From Mermis nigrescens (lineage: Eukaryota; Nematoda; Enoplea; Mermithida; Mermithidae), in NCBI GenBank assembly GCA_036768485.1, contig JAVLUZ010000270.1:62001-126000 (forward strand): a stretch of DNA of 64,000 bases. The letters are read 5' to 3'. How positions within the stretch are numbered: position 1 is the stretch's first letter; each line of letters opens with the position of its first letter. The position numbers and the translations under genes are program-made. The notes beneath the pieces are model-generated. The model was given only the letters and a program-made list of their open reading frames with translations. It did no database searches and was not told the DNA's origin. Below are positions 25,940 to 39,119 of the stretch, piece by piece.

Positions 25940-28750
25940 TCCCCCCTCACAGCAACAACGGCACACACCTGGGAGGTGCGGTATTTTTTAAACGATAGAT
26001 AATTTAAAACTCGATGTACCATTTTTCATTTTTTGTTTACACTCAATACCGAGTTCGCAATGAGTGTGTAAAGTTTAAATCGAAAAATCAAATAATCTGC
26101 GGAAGGCCAATTTTTTTAAAATGTTGCCCCCGAGCTGTAGATTACGAATCTGACCTTAAAATTTCTTTTCACTCAATTGTTGTTGCACAAAAATGTAAAG
26201 TATACGGGTTCTTTACTCTTTGTGTGTTTTCAGATTATCTAACTCAATTTTGGTTTCTGTGCAGTCCGATTGCTTTTATAATGTAGAGGCTTACACTATC
26301 TCAAGGACCATTTTTTTCTCTTTTAACGCAATATTTCTTGATCTGTGATCGTTTTAGTGTAAAGGGTTCAAGACAAAAAACGAAATTTCTTCAACTACTT
26401 CGCTAAGTAGGCGGAACATGCTAATTATGCTTAAAATGTGCCCTGACCATAGCGTTACAGATTTATTTTGTTTCTATACAACCAATATTGCATTGTTAGC
26501 ACAAGTGTAAGGTTTACACTGAGAAGCACTTTTCCGCCCAGAGCATTGGGTATCAAACCATTTGCGGAGGGCCATTTTTTAATGTTGCTCCTGGGTTGTA
26601 GATTACGAATCTGAACTTAAAATTTCTTAACACTCAATGATTCTAACACAAAAGTGTAAAGTATGCGGGTTTTTTACTGATAGCGTGTCCTAAAGCTTAT
26701 CTAACTCAATTTTGGTTTCTGTGCAGTCCAATTGATTTTATAATGTAGAGGACTACAATATCTCAAAAGGTAAAATTTTGTTCTCTCTTAATGCAATATT
26801 TCTTGATCTGTGATCATTTTAGTGTAAAGGGTTCGAGACGAAAAAAGAAATTTCTTCAGCTCTTGCACCCCCCAGAATTTCGGCGCTGCCCACCTATGGA
26901 TATATGGCCTAAAATATTAGATAAAAGAAGGGAACTAGAAAAGAAAAACGCTCCGATGGAACAAAAAAGGTAAATATACTTGAATTTCTTCATTGTTAAG
27001 GATGTAAAAAGAGGGGACTAGGGAAAATTTCCCTATATACGCAGAAGCCATAGGAATGTGCTAAACAGTTAGACTTTTCCTAAACAACGCAAAAATCGAA
27101 GTATATTCTGCGGCCTATGCGCGTTTCTGCAGATTTTCCGTAGTAATTTCGATAAAGATGGCGAGTATTTTGATTACTTTATTTTGGAAAAATTAAAGAA
27201 ATTTTTTGTGGTTTTTCATGCAAACTATTGAGTTGGCCATGTAGGTGTAAAGTTTACACTATTATGTTTTACGCCAGAGCATTGTGGAAGTTCAAGATTT
27301 CATTAAATAAATAATGCATTGATTATTTAATAGTCATGGAAGTGTCTTCAATGCTCTTTTGCGAAACACTTGAGAACGTTTTGTGACTACACCCTCATTT
27401 TTCATAGGCCGCAGAATATACTTCGATTTTTGCGTTGTTTAGGGGATGTCTAACTGTTTAGCACATTCCTATGGCTTCTGCGCATATAGGGAAATTTTCC
27501 CTAGTCCCCTCCTTTAACATCCTTAACAATGAAGAAATTCAAGTATATTTACCTTTTTTGTTCCATCGGAGCATTTTTCTTTGCTAGTTCTCATATAAGT
27601 GGGGCTTATTGTAATTTTATGTCGCGGAATGTGTAAATTATATATATGGGTAGTGACCAAATTCTACGGGTTTTAATGAGGTAAAATCGCAGGAAATCGT
27701 CAAAAATTAAATATTGGATGGTTTGTCATGTTCCGGGGTCTAAACCCCAAATCTCCACCTTCTTGTGGGGTCTGAGGAATAATCATGAAGAGCAGCATGT
27801 TGACTTCCATCCGATTTTGTGGAGTGTTTTCGGCGTAAACTTTACGCAACTACAGGTACTAGAGAACACTTACACTCAGATTCGTAATCCTGACGTTACA
27901 TTGAATTTTTTGAAAAAAAGTAAGAATTTGCAAGGTTCCAAAACCCATGTTAATTTTCAGTGTAAACTTTACACAACTAGTGAGTATAGAGAAAACTAAC
28001 AATCAGATTCGCAATTCTGGTGTTACATAGCACATTTTGAAAAAATTAAGCTTATGCAACGCCCTAGAACTTAAGTTAATTTTCAGTGCAGACTTTACAC
28101 AAATACTGGGTGTAAAGAAAACACCCAGTCATATTCGTGATCCTAACCTTACGGAGCATATTTTAATAAAAATTTACGTTCTGCAACGCTCTGGAAGTAA
28201 AATAAATTTGTATTGTAAACTTTACACATTAACAGTAAATGAATAGTGTAAACTTTGAAAAAAAACTAACAGTCAGATTCATGGTGCTAACTTTACTTAG
28301 AACATTTTGAAAAAATTTCAGTTACCGCAGCGCTCTAGAACTAGAATTGATGTTTAGTGTAAACTTCACACAACCATCGAGTGTAAAAAATTTTTAGTGG
28401 GACACGTTATTCTGATATCACTCTGATACTTCAATCAATATTTATGAAAAAATTAACTCTCAGCAATGGTCTGCAGACAGGTAAATATTAGACGAAAACC
28501 ACTTTACACAACTGTCGAGTTTGAATAAATGCGCCCAACTGGCATATCATATTTGATTCCTGGTACTCTTTTAGACTTTTGATCGTGTCCAAACTCATAA
28601 CCGGAGAAGTTGTCAGAAAAAACAAGACAGAAACACGTTTAACATCCCCTGCTTTTTACTTTACACCTCCCGGAATAGCTCAATATCTATGCAAATGAAC
28701 ACAATTTTCTGTGACGTAAACCCCTTAGAAATACTGTATTTTTATTCTTG
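25940..28750. mobile_element. Large foldback element with tandem-array arms, copy 1
   Basis: A central pair of 190-bp inverted repeats (26931-27119 and 27403-27592) surrounds a core of about 280 bp. Outside them lie tandem units built on TTACGAATCTGA and the palindrome GTGTAAACTTTACAC. On the left are two units of about 464 bp (26085-26400, 26549-26860). On the right are units of about 127 bp (starts near 27832, 27959, 28087, 28215, 28355). The arms read in opposite directions. The right array (27832-28745) is inverted at 46330-47140. The plan recalls the Drosophila FB and Galileo foldback elements. No transposase was seen. Confidence 0.75.
26931..27592. repeat. 190-bp inverted repeats of foldback copy 1
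   Basis: The left arm begins GAACTAGAAAAGAAAAACGC and ends GCGGCCTATG. The right arm begins CATAGGCCGCAGAATATAC and ends GCTAGTTCTC. The arms are about 95 percent alike by eye. The same arms, more diverged, flank 47480-48214. Confidence 0.88.
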
Positions 28751-30560
28751 ATTGCATTGCAACGTTAGATGATTTTTAATTTCTCGTTTTATCTCATACT
28801 GAATTGGTTACAATCTGTCCTACGCTAACAAATGATGTATCTATTCTCGATTTCCATGAAAACAACTTTTAAATGCTAAAGTTATTAAAATTACAGTAAG
28901 TTTTTATCCATAATATTTGAAGTTTATGTATAGATAGGTAAGTACCTACTAAAACTTATACGCCCCCACCTACTGACTGGAGTAATTAGATTATTTACGT
29001 TCTTTTATGAATAGATAAGTTCCTTTTCTGCCAATGAAAATTCCCTTGACATGAGGGAGTTCGTAAATTCATTTTATTTGAGCAAATTATTCAAATAATG
29101 ACTATTTCAATACAAATGCATCACGAAACATGTCACTTTTTTTGAGTTAATAAATTTTATTCATTTTTGTTTTAACTGACGGTAGCCTATGCGGAGCCCA
29201 AGGAGATCGTTTTTAGACCGCAACAGCTAAAATGAAGAAACAATTAATTTTTTACCTGCGTTCGGAGAAAGTGAGAATGAATTTAGGTGAAAAACAAGCA
29301 GATTAGTTGTTTTCGTTTATCGCATATTCAGGGAAACAACAAAGTGAAAATAATTAAAGACGGTTGTTCGCCTGAACCTCGTTAATCATTAAAGCACGCA
29401 AGGAGGGACCATCGTCAGCGTTGAAAAGAATTAAATGAGTTTTTCCTTGACCTCAAAAGTCCCCGATTAACGAATTTAGGCTCACGTGCGTCATGCGCAT
29501 CTTTATTTACGCCATCATCTATCGCCTGCGACCCTTGGGGCCATGAAAACTTCCGATTGCGTTAAAAATAACGCGCGATATTTGGAAACGCGACTTTGGC
29601 GCTTATGGAGTGGGCCATGTTTCATGTTCGTGTTTTGCCAAGAGAGTTCATTTATTTTAATTTTAGTCAATTCGCAAGCGGGCCGAAAAAACGTTCTCGT
29701 CATCTCGCCGTTCCAGAATATTCTTTTTCTGGCTCATTCCGTTGAAAGGTCGTTGAAAGAAAACTAATGATTTGTCATCCTCTGAGAAAAGTTAGCGTCT
29801 TAATTACAAGCAGCCAAAAAACTCGGCCCTTCCCGTTGTTAAACGATTAAGCACGCCGCTATGAGGAAGTCTGCAGTCGAAGTTTCGTGCTCCGGCAAAG
29901 CCTGACGCTGTCAAATCGCACTACAAAATTTACGTTTGAAAAAAATTTAGAAGCCTGCGTATTTGGCACACACGCAACAAGAATAATGCCGGGGGCCAAA
30001 TTGACGTAACTTCGGCCGATACACGACTTCCTTAATGAAGTTACCTATGTACTCCATTTTAAGCGTGAAAAAACGTTAAATCGCTTCACTCTGAACTCGA
30101 AGCCGATTAACCTCTTCAGAGTCATTAAACGTTGTCGATTTGTGATGCACTTCGGCCGTTTAAGTTAATCGCAAATTTTTCCAGTATTGTTCTCGGAACT
30201 AAGCAGTACATACTTGTAGTTTCAAATAGGTACATAAATGCTGTCGCTGTATCAAACAAAGTATTGACTTTAAATCACTCAGCAAGCTGTCGCCTTCCGT
30301 TTAACACATTCTTTCGTATTATCCATTGCTACGCGATATAGTCATTTCAATTTTATGTGGTAACCAAGTTGATCTTCCATTGTTTTTGATCTAAATGAGC
30401 CATCCTGTTTTACAGGCTTTTGACCCGTATACTATGAATTTGAGAGATATCCGTCTTTGTTAGTATTTCGGAAAATTAAGGAACAACGGACTTTAGAAGG
30501 GTGGGGTGGTCCATTATCAAAGTTTTACTTGTCATCGCTTTGCGCCGTATATTTTTTATG
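28750..30560. other. Low-repeat island, no gene supported
   Basis: From about 29200 to 30400 the sequence has none of the window's repeat families and somewhat higher GC. TTAATCATTAAAGC, GATTAACC and GTTAATCG words recur. An open frame at 29486-29767 (+) has an overlapping open frame on the other strand and no splice or domain support. A regulatory or non-coding role is possible, but nothing here proves it. Confidence 0.4.
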
Positions 30561-30574
30561 ACCAGCCTAGCTAG

Positions 30575-30737
30575 CAGGCACGTAGCTGTGGGGGGACTGG
30601 GGGGGTCCGGACCCCCCCAAAATTAAAAAAACCGGGAAAATAGGACTTTTTACACGTTATTTTGTGCTATTTTTGGCTTAGACCCCCCAAAATTGGTGCT
30701 GGTATCCCCCAAAATAGGAGGGCCAGCTACGTGCTTG
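30575..30737. mobile_element. hAT-like MITE (ACGTAGCTG family, perfect 8-bp duplication)
   Basis: The ends CAGGCACGTAGCTG and CAGCTACGTGCTTG are inverse. CTAGCTAG is duplicated at 30567-30574 and 30738-30745. The middle has GGGGGGTCCGGACCCCCCC. It is 163 bp and a sister of 456-635. Confidence 0.88.
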
Positions 30738-30749
30738 CTAGCTAGAGAG

Positions 30750-33600
30750 CCTTATTTAGTCAATATGGCCTCAAAACTGAATTGGTGTAAAGATACTGAA
30801 ATATAGTGAAAAATTCATAATTTCTGGTCTATTTTAAGCACTTCTGCAGAAAGCTTTTCGATTTTCATCCATTTCGCCTTCATTTCGTCTTAGTTTCTAT
30901 AAAAAATTTCTTCATTTTTCTATTCTTGGAGTTCATACTCCAAACCTCTCCTTGTTTGTCTGGTCACGATCACGAAGCCTTGCTTTATTTGTAATGCACT
31001 TTTGTTCGCTGCAAAACTTCATGGTTCCTACAAAGATTTTCATGACCAAAATAGTGGTTTTTATGCTGTTTATCCAATATTTCAGCAGGAGTTTCGAAGT
31101 TTCCATTCTTTATTAATTTTTAGGTAGTATAAAATTCTCAGAGATGCTAAAAGTTTTAGGAAAAATCCCTAAATATTGAAAATTATTTTGATTTAATTGA
31201 AAAAGGGATGGCAAAAAAACATTGTTCAGCGCTTAAATGGCGGATTTCGGAATTTTATTTTTTTACTACCAAGGGCAAAGTTCGGGTACTTACTTTTAGA
31301 CAATACCTGATTCGCCACTTGCAGATATGGTTTTTTAAATTAAAATAAAACACTAGAAAAACACCAAGCATGACATTTTCAAAACCATTTTTTATCATAA
31401 AAAGGAAAATTAAAAAATTGTGTTTGTCTGTTGTCAGAATCCTGGAGCCATCACTCCTAATCGACGAAAACAAAAAGACGATTGCTGATTTTTATGCAAA
31501 CTAATAATTTTCTTTGCGTAATTTTACTGATTATAAAACGATGATGTAATGTTATACAAGACTGAATTTTAAGTCATCAATACGTTTTATACTGCCGATT
31601 TTTTGAGGACACTTTTTCAATGCAATTCAGTGTCAACTTTGCTATAAAGACACTCCAATGGATTTATTTCAGTACTTTGACAGTTGTAGATTCACAGGGC
31701 ATGACAGGCCTAGGGTGCCAGCCCAAAAGCTTTTTGACCCAAAATGGCCATATAAAGTTTAAAATGCGTGAAAAATGCCTTAATTGACAGTTTCGACTCA
31801 ATTTCAATCACTTTTGCAAGAAAGTTGTAAACTTCGTCGATTTTTCACTTTAATTTTGTCTTATGTTTTTATCACAAGTTTTTCATTTTTTTATTTTTGG
31901 TGATCTAAGACTCTAGACAACACATGGGTGTGGGGGGTCTGGGAGTACACACCATCCCCCGCAGAAGTTGAAAAACCCACTGCAGACCTCCAGAATTCTA
32001 TTTTCAGTAACATTTTTTGGCAATTTTTGGCGATTTTTGGCGAATTATCCCCAAAATTTCCGTACTACCCATGTATGGTCTAGATCCCCCTAGCCCCACG
32101 TCATTTCTGATCGTGAATTCAGAGTTATTTTGAAGGTTGACCTTGTAGACAAAAAGAAAGCAAATATTTTTAGAAACATTTTTGCGCCACTTCATGACTA
32201 CAATATTGATTTGTCCATAACTATAAAGTTTTACAAATTGATTCTTGAATATTGTTTATTAGGTACACAAAACATCTATTCAAAATGATGCTCTTAGGCA
32301 CTCATATCTTCGACGTCTTTATTGCCTTTTTTATTGTCTTTGCTAATCTCATGTCTTCATATTTTAAGATGTTATAAGCGTCCAACTTTGAATAATTCGT
32401 TATTTTTGTTTTTTAATATCGCGCGAAGCCATTTTCTTTTGGAAAATAACTGATTCATGCTGGAGCTAAATGACGATAAATTGTTCAAGGGTATCTTAAG
32501 CGCCTTTATTTGCTAAGCTATCGATATATTTTTCAAAATCCTCATGGTCTGATGGAATAGATGTTGGTTTTAAGATGCATGTTTCTCATAGACTAAGTAA
32601 GCCTTAAGTTGACCTTCAAAAAAATGCTCAGAAATACATACCTTTGTTAAATCAAAAATACTTGTTGTGAGGCTATATTTTTTCCTAGTGAGACTTCATC
32701 TTCGCAATATTGTTTCTCAGAGATATTACTCGTTCGACTTATTTTACAAACGTCATAAATAGTTCTAAAAACGTATTTCGATTGCGCTTATTCTCAGATT
32801 AAAAAAAGCAAGAAGCAGGCCACAACCTTATTTTCAGAGAAATCTGAGAAGGATCAGTCAATTATCTGTTGTGCCTAATGCGGTTTTTGCACGAATGCGT
32901 TGACCACCGCTTGTTCTCCTTTGTTGTCTTCTGTTGAAAAAACAAGATTGAACGATGTAGGTAGGGTACGGCTACACATGAACGGTATGGGGATAGACCT
33001 GCATAATCTAAAACCCCACCACAATCCTCAGAACTGGATTTTCGAAATTCATCTAGTTTTTCGAGATTTTTGGGTGCTAACGACATACTTTGATGGGAAA
33101 CATTGAACCCTGGGGTTTTCACCTAGCATTATTTATTCAGCCTTTTTATACCTTCGAAAATTTCTGGACCACAAGATTTTAGCTCCGTCGATCTATGATC
33201 ACGCGCCACGATATTATTTTATCTATGGTTGATACCAGACATGCACAGCATGGGAATTCTGGAGACCACTTTGAAGGAGGTGGAGGTGAAACTTTGAAGG
33301 AGAAGGAGGTGAAACTTTAAAGTGCCTTTTTAGGCCTATCGTGGGCACGCGTCAAAAACATCGTTTTTCGTTTTTTCTGACGATGCTCTATTTTTTCTAG
33401 AGCATAAAAAACAAAAATATTTGGGAAAAAAATCAGAAAAGTTGAATAAATTGCACAAATTTGACACTTTCGAGCAAATAAATAGCTAAAAACGCTTAAA
33501 AAGCACCTTTTTCGCGAATTTTAAGCAAAATTTTAGAAACTTTTAAAAAATCGCCAATTCTGGGGGAGTGAAAAAATTTCAAACCCCCTCCACGGTTTTT
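30750..33600. other. Diverged dispersed repeats, no gene seen
   Basis: Stretches at 30750-30960, 31700-31920 and 31920-32110 resemble degenerate family H (CACTTTTGC, TTTTCATCC, GTCTTA and GGGGGGTCTGGGAG words). Between 32200 and 33130 there is AT-rich DNA. The overlapping opposite-strand frames at 32862-33122 have no recognised domain and no splice support. Confidence 0.45.
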
Positions 33601-34345
33601 TACCATCACGCTAATGAAAATTGCTCCGTGCTAATGAAAATTTTGGCCGTTAGCACGACGTGCTAATGGATAGTTAGCACGACGTGCTAACGGATACGAA
33701 GACGTTTTCTGGCGAAGGTGTACTAATTTTAATGCGCTTCAACGTATTTTTTAACAAAAATTCCAAAACATTTTCGGCGCTTCGCGCCGAATGTCATATT
33801 CACTGTTTATTTAGCCTAAAGCACGTGATTTAAACACTCTACCATCAATCTGCATACAATCTAGAAGATTTATCATTTATCTCGCCTATTTGTTTACCAA
33901 TTTCTAGCACATTTGTAACAACTTTGCACTGTTCTCTGTTGTTAGAAGACAAAATTTACTTCTTCATGTTCATCTATCATTCAATTCATACGCGCAGTTT
34001 TTTAAATCAAATTGGTATATGGCAACCGCATTATCGTTTCTGATGTTGGAATAGGTACAAAGGTGTCAGTTTCTAAGTTTATTGAGCATTAGGAAGCCTA
34101 TTATTGTGATCGAGTGTAAATTTCTTGATTTATTCAAATCTCTAGAAAAATATTGATCTGCAGAATATCATAGCATTCTTAAACAGCTAAATTACAAAAA
34201 CAAAAGGACACGCATTACTGACAATATATGTATATATTATACAAGAAAAAACTAGCGTGCTAATGTAACTTATCCCGTGCTGATGGCAAAAATTTTCCTT
34301 AGCACTGGAGCTAATGGGGGTCGTGCTAAAAAAACGCTGCTCCCA
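33600..34345. repeat. Element-like block bounded by CGTGCTAATG motifs
   Basis: GTGCTAATG/TTAGCACGACGTGCTAA words cluster at 33606-33695 and again at 34250-34330. A hairpin core TTTTCGGCGCTTCGCGCCGAA lies at 33771-33791 between them. The cluster orientation does not show a clean terminal inversion, so the class is open. Confidence 0.45.
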
Positions 34346-34394
34346 AGATCATGTACGCTTGAAACTTTGCACACAACTTAATGGCCTTTTAATG

Positions 34395-34670
34395 TCGGTC
34401 GGGAGCATAGATGTACAGCATGACCGATCTAGGAAAAGAGTGAGTTGGTCTTAGGGGAGGGGGTCAAAAATTAAGCTTTTTTAGACTAAATGACCTTAAA
34501 AGTTGATATAAGCACTAAATAGCATTAAAACTACATTATTACGTAGTTTCTGGTCAATTTGAAGCACTTTTGAAGGAAATTTTCAATTTTCATCCGTTTT
34601 AGGCCTTCATATTGCCTTATTCCCCCAAAGAAATTTCCCAAACCCCCATGCATGCATGTCTGGTCGGGAG
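34395..34670 (+). repeat. Dispersed repeat family H copy
   Basis: It begins CATAGATGTACAGCATGACC and GATCTAGG, contains TTACGTAGTTTCTGGTCAAT and ends near CCCCCATGCATGCATG. It aligns with 43912-44165. Confidence 0.65.
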
Positions 34671-34679
34671 AGTATATTA

Positions 34680-37600
34680 CGTCGGACAATTTGACCTATC
34701 TATATTACTTATACCTTTCGCTTTAAGTTTAATTATGTAGTGAGATTTTATATGAATTTATGTCTGCGGTAAAATTACTTCAAAAAATTTACCATACATT
34801 TTCCACATAACCGTTACCATTACACATGGGCCTGGGAGGGGAAGGGTTCCACCAGAAGTTGAAACCTCCCCTCAGATTACTGTAAACCCCCAGAATTAAA
34901 TTTTTAGTAACATGTTTGGCAAGTTTATCCATCCTGACCCCCTAGAATTTTCTTGCTGCCCACGTATGGATACCATCCTTTCGCATTTCCGATGGTTTCA
35001 TTTGTTAAATAATTAAGGCCTTTAGGCGTGCGTGATTAGGAATTCTAAATTTGGTGGCACATTCAGCTAGTTTTAAGCTGGCGAAGTGCGCATGCCGATT
35101 GTGTCAGTTTAACATTGAGCAAGTGTCTCCACCTATTTTTACTTTAAAATGTTTCTTTTATTCTGTCAGCTCGGAATTACCTTCGCATTTTTTGGCCCGT
35201 CAATCTTCAATACCAGACGGCCTGCATGATGCAAGCTACAATCAATAATACTCGAAGCTTGTTTCGAGTGTGTAAGTCATCGAGAATTCGCCAGTGAGTC
35301 AGCTGCCTAATATCTTGTTATCATAAATTTCAAGATTCGTCAGACCATTAACTATTTATTTTAGCCATTGGCCTAATTTTGTTTACAAGAAATAAGCATT
35401 ATATGCCAGACACGTTGCGCGCTGTTGTTCCAAATTTTTATTTTTGCACTTTAGTTCCTACTAGCACAAAGAAAAACGGAATAGCTGCCTCATCAGAAAA
35501 AAATGTTTTTTCGTAGAGCTGCCTCAAATTTTGACTAAGTGGGTCACTAATTTAGAAATTCACGGTTGCAAAACTCGTTTTTATACACCCGCGAAGCGAG
35601 CTGGACTCATAATTTATCAGAGTGAAAATACGCAGCAGGGTCTCACATGACATGATCTTAAAATTAGCATTTCAGATTTGGATCATTTGATACGGAATGA
35701 GAATACTTTGATCAAATATATATGCTTGTTCAATCAATCGCTTTGTCAAGGATGTATGTACGTATAAAATTGCGGAAATCCCGCTTTTCATTGTTTTCCT
35801 ATAATTTTAAATCATTTCTGCTTTAATTTTTTTATATAAAAAAGCTCTGTTATGCTCTTAGTCTGCCCGAGAGAGTTTTAATGCTATTAAATCCAATTAA
35901 AATCAGTTGCAAGCCTTAATTTAGCGCAAAGTACCTATCAAACATCGCTTTGTGATAAGTAAATTAACATTTTTCCCTATCCATTTCTTTATTGTTTGTT
36001 GTATCCCTGCGCTAGAAGCTTGAGTTTGGAAAGATTTTCATTAAAAATTCAATATAAACGATGAAGATATTCGTCCCGTCAAAAATTCGCGTTTTTTTGC
36101 ACACCTAATTCTCAGAGTAAAATCAAATTTCTCAAATGTATAGAAATGTAGAAAAGGCTAAATTTTATACTGTACTAAAGCCAATTAATATTAAAGAGTA
36201 CTAGTTACAGACGGCTCGAAATCCTAAAAAAATTATTTACCTATTCATTATTGCACCATTTACATATCTCGGTTGGGTTAGGTCGATATCCCCCGTCCTT
36301 TAAAAGTCGCCCTTGGATATCATTCGAAAGAGTTTTCAGACCTTCAAAGAAATAAGCAATTACTAATAAGAAACCTCAGCGAAACCAGATGTTTCAGTGA
36401 AACACTTGACCCAGTTTGTCAGCTGACAGGCTTTATCTCTCAAATCCTGTTGGACTTGGCCATATTCATAATATATGATAATAATGAATAAAAACATATT
36501 ATTATTTGGCGAAATGCTCGATAAAGCAAAAGTGACATTAAGTCATAGAAGACCTTAATTATCATTGCTCTTCATCGTCGGAGCGTGAAATAATCTATAT
36601 TTTCTTTGTAGAATAAGAGCCTCTGAATTTTTACCTACTACTGCCCATTTTTTCCACCGAGTCTGTGCGATTTGAGGCACTTTTTCTTGTCTTATACATA
36701 CATATATTTATTGGCGGTTTGTCCGTAATCGTTATGAAACTGTTCACTCATCCTGGAATGTATTTAATCAGCTTTTTTGAGCCCAGTATGTATCGAGAAA
36801 ACGCGAGCTAGCAGTTTTTTTCACATCCGCTTAAGTACAAATACGCACTTTGGTGATTATGGTAAATTTAGAATGGAAAGGAATGCAAAATAATAGAACG
36901 AGTCAGGTTTGAAGATGATTTTGTTGCGGACACTCTAGACGTTTATTCACTTATTTAGTTTTTCATTTCTTAGGTTGCCTCGGCTCTTTGATTTACAACA
37001 CTTTCTGGTCGGAGCTAAGATTATATGTAATTTCGTGCATCGAGAATGCTTATTTATTATATACGTTTATAAATGCACATTGAGCTGACCACGTTGAAAT
37101 GCTGCGTTTATTGATATGAAAAGGCGAGCCTTGAAATAAGGCGGTAAAAAAGGCGATAATTTTATATAATACCCTATTGCTAAAAATATAGAAATAAAGA
37201 GATGCATTGATTTGCGTTCTTATGTAACTTGAAAAAATTCAACAGAATCTGCTGACTTTTTCTTTGCTTTATGCGTAAGACAGTGAGTGATACGTTTGTA
37301 AACAACAACAACGACAGCTTGTTGGCTAATGGCTCATTTGGGAGTGTCTAAGGAATCGTGTTCAATATGTCATGAAGGCTTTTTGCGGTTTCAGGTATCT
37401 ACCCAATTCTTTATTGCGGAAGTAGACAGCAATGCGAACTAACGTGACTAACATTTTGCAGCTGCTCAGTTTTATTAGCTGAATCATCTGACTATAGAAG
37501 TGAATGTAACGTGTTGACTATGCTGTTGTACCTCTATAATTCTCATGCGTTAATCATTAATAGTTTGTCCGAAAATTCCAACGTTTGAGATAGACGCACG

Positions 37601-38300
37601 CACTGCGCAAAGTTTTGTACAACAATAATATTAGGGCAAAAAGCGTGCGTTTTTCAAACGAAAAAGGGCTGCGTGAGCTCCATAAATGTAAACTTTTTTG
37701 GAGATTTTGATTTTCGAAAAGAAAGTGGATTAGGACCGCAAATGAAATAATTATATTTAAGTGCACTAATAAGTGGCTTCTGGAGCGCAAAAAATGACTA
37801 GACTTGAATTTTGTAAGCGATTGCTGACGATTCTGAGAAGTAAAGAACGGTCCTGAAACAGATAATCTATTTTTTATGTCTCTGCTAGGCATGTGTATAT
37901 AAGGTGTATGTCAAGGAGACCTCTTGAACAGGTATGCGCGTCAAAGTTTGGAGCTCTAAACTCCCAGATGAAAAAGAGAATGGAATTCCCGGGAAAATAA
38001 GGCAAGTAAGGGCCCTGGAAGGACTGAAAATCGAAATTTTTGTCAATGTACTTCAAATAATATGAGTAATTTTCAAATAATTTTAACGTTTGCGCAGTTT
38101 TGCTCATTTTAGCTTTTTATAGTTTAAATGAAATTTAGGGCTTTTATATCCAACTAAATAATCTAAACAAGGTTGATCCCCACACCAGTCTCGCTGCGCT
38201 GTTATTTGAGATGCTTCCTCATTTAAGAGTAATTTTTATCCAAAATTAATTCTTTTTGTCTTTACCTTACACGCTCCAGGGCTTTATCTCACTCATACCT
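34680..38300. other. AT-rich intergenic DNA upstream of the K2P gene
   Basis: A G-run repeat fragment lies at 34820-34980. The remainder shows no repeat family of this window and no exon I can support. It includes the likely promoter and 5' UTR of the K2P gene, but no TATA box, trans-splice acceptor or transcription start can be fixed. Confidence 0.4.
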
Positions 38301-38305
38301 CCAGG

Positions 38306-38689
38306 CAGGCCTGTATCCAGGATTCGGCCATAGAGGGGGCGACCCATATGAATCGGCCTACATATCGGAAAATTCGTCGAGATGGCTCGCAAAACCCGCA
38401 TTTTTCGACGTTTTTCGACATGCATTATCCATTAAGATCATAAGATTCGAACTTTTCTCGAAAAATATTTTTTCTAACTCAAAAGGTTATAAAAAGTGTT
38501 TTTTTAGTCGCGCTTGGGCCAATATGAAAATATTCCACATCTGGCGCGAAGCGTCGAAAATTTGAGGATTTTACGGCAAACACATTCGATTTCTACATCT
38601 TTCCGTGCAATATCCTACCTTTCAAAATTTTTTCCCGCCCAGGAGGGCGGCCGCCCCCCCCCCCTCCGTTTCCCTTGAATACAGCCCTG
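38306..38689. mobile_element. hAT-like MITE (GGCCGTAT family) just upstream of the K2P start
   Basis: The ends CAGGCCTGTATCCAGG and CCTTGAATACAGCCCTG are inverse. The flanks CCTCCAGG and CCTCAGGA agree if one base was lost. It is 384 bp with a hairpin core GGCGCGAAGCGTCG near 38542. It lies 145 bp before the K2P ATG and so falls in the gene's 5' region. Confidence 0.75.
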
Positions 38690-38834
38690 CCTCAGGATAT
38701 TTCTTACAAATCCCGAATAAGCCAACAAACATACTTTTGTGAACACGTTTTCCTATTTCAGTTATGCTGCTCAAGAGTCGTATTATCTCGATCAAGCATT
38801 AAGGGTCACGCCGTTTTATTGCTTATAGCAAATA

Positions 38835-39119
38835 ATGAAACTCAATTCTGTCCTTGACAATCAAAATGGCATTCCATCACCGAAGAATAAGACTTTTAAG
38901 GGAATCAAGCTCCCTAGCAAGAAAAACGTCGTTCGAAGCGAATGTGCCAATTTTAGAGCCAAAGAATGTAACGATAATAATTTAGGACCGTTTTGGCGCT
39001 CGGCCGATTCTATGAAATCACATCTTAAAGCGAATGATCTAATGGCGTATGCGGATAACGGCGAAGACGTAATTTCGGCAGATGGCCAATCGCCATGCAT
39101 GCGAAAACCTGAATTTAAG
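38835..39119 (+). CDS. K2P exon 1: start and N-terminal cytosolic region
   Basis: The ATG at 38835 has an in-frame TAG at 38826, so no longer N-terminus is possible in this exon. It encodes 95 residues, ending MRKPEFK before donor GTACCT, phase 0. The sequence is basic and serine/asparagine-rich with no signal peptide. It is weaker than exons 3-7 because the region is not conserved, but phase and donor fit exon 2. Confidence 0.68.

Noticed and set aside
29486..29767. Plus-strand 93-codon open frame in the repeat-free island
   Set aside because: There is an overlapping open frame on the other strand, and no recognisable domain, splice sites or codon pattern.
32862..33122. Overlapping open frames on both strands
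   Set aside because: Neither has a domain, splice support or neighbouring exons.
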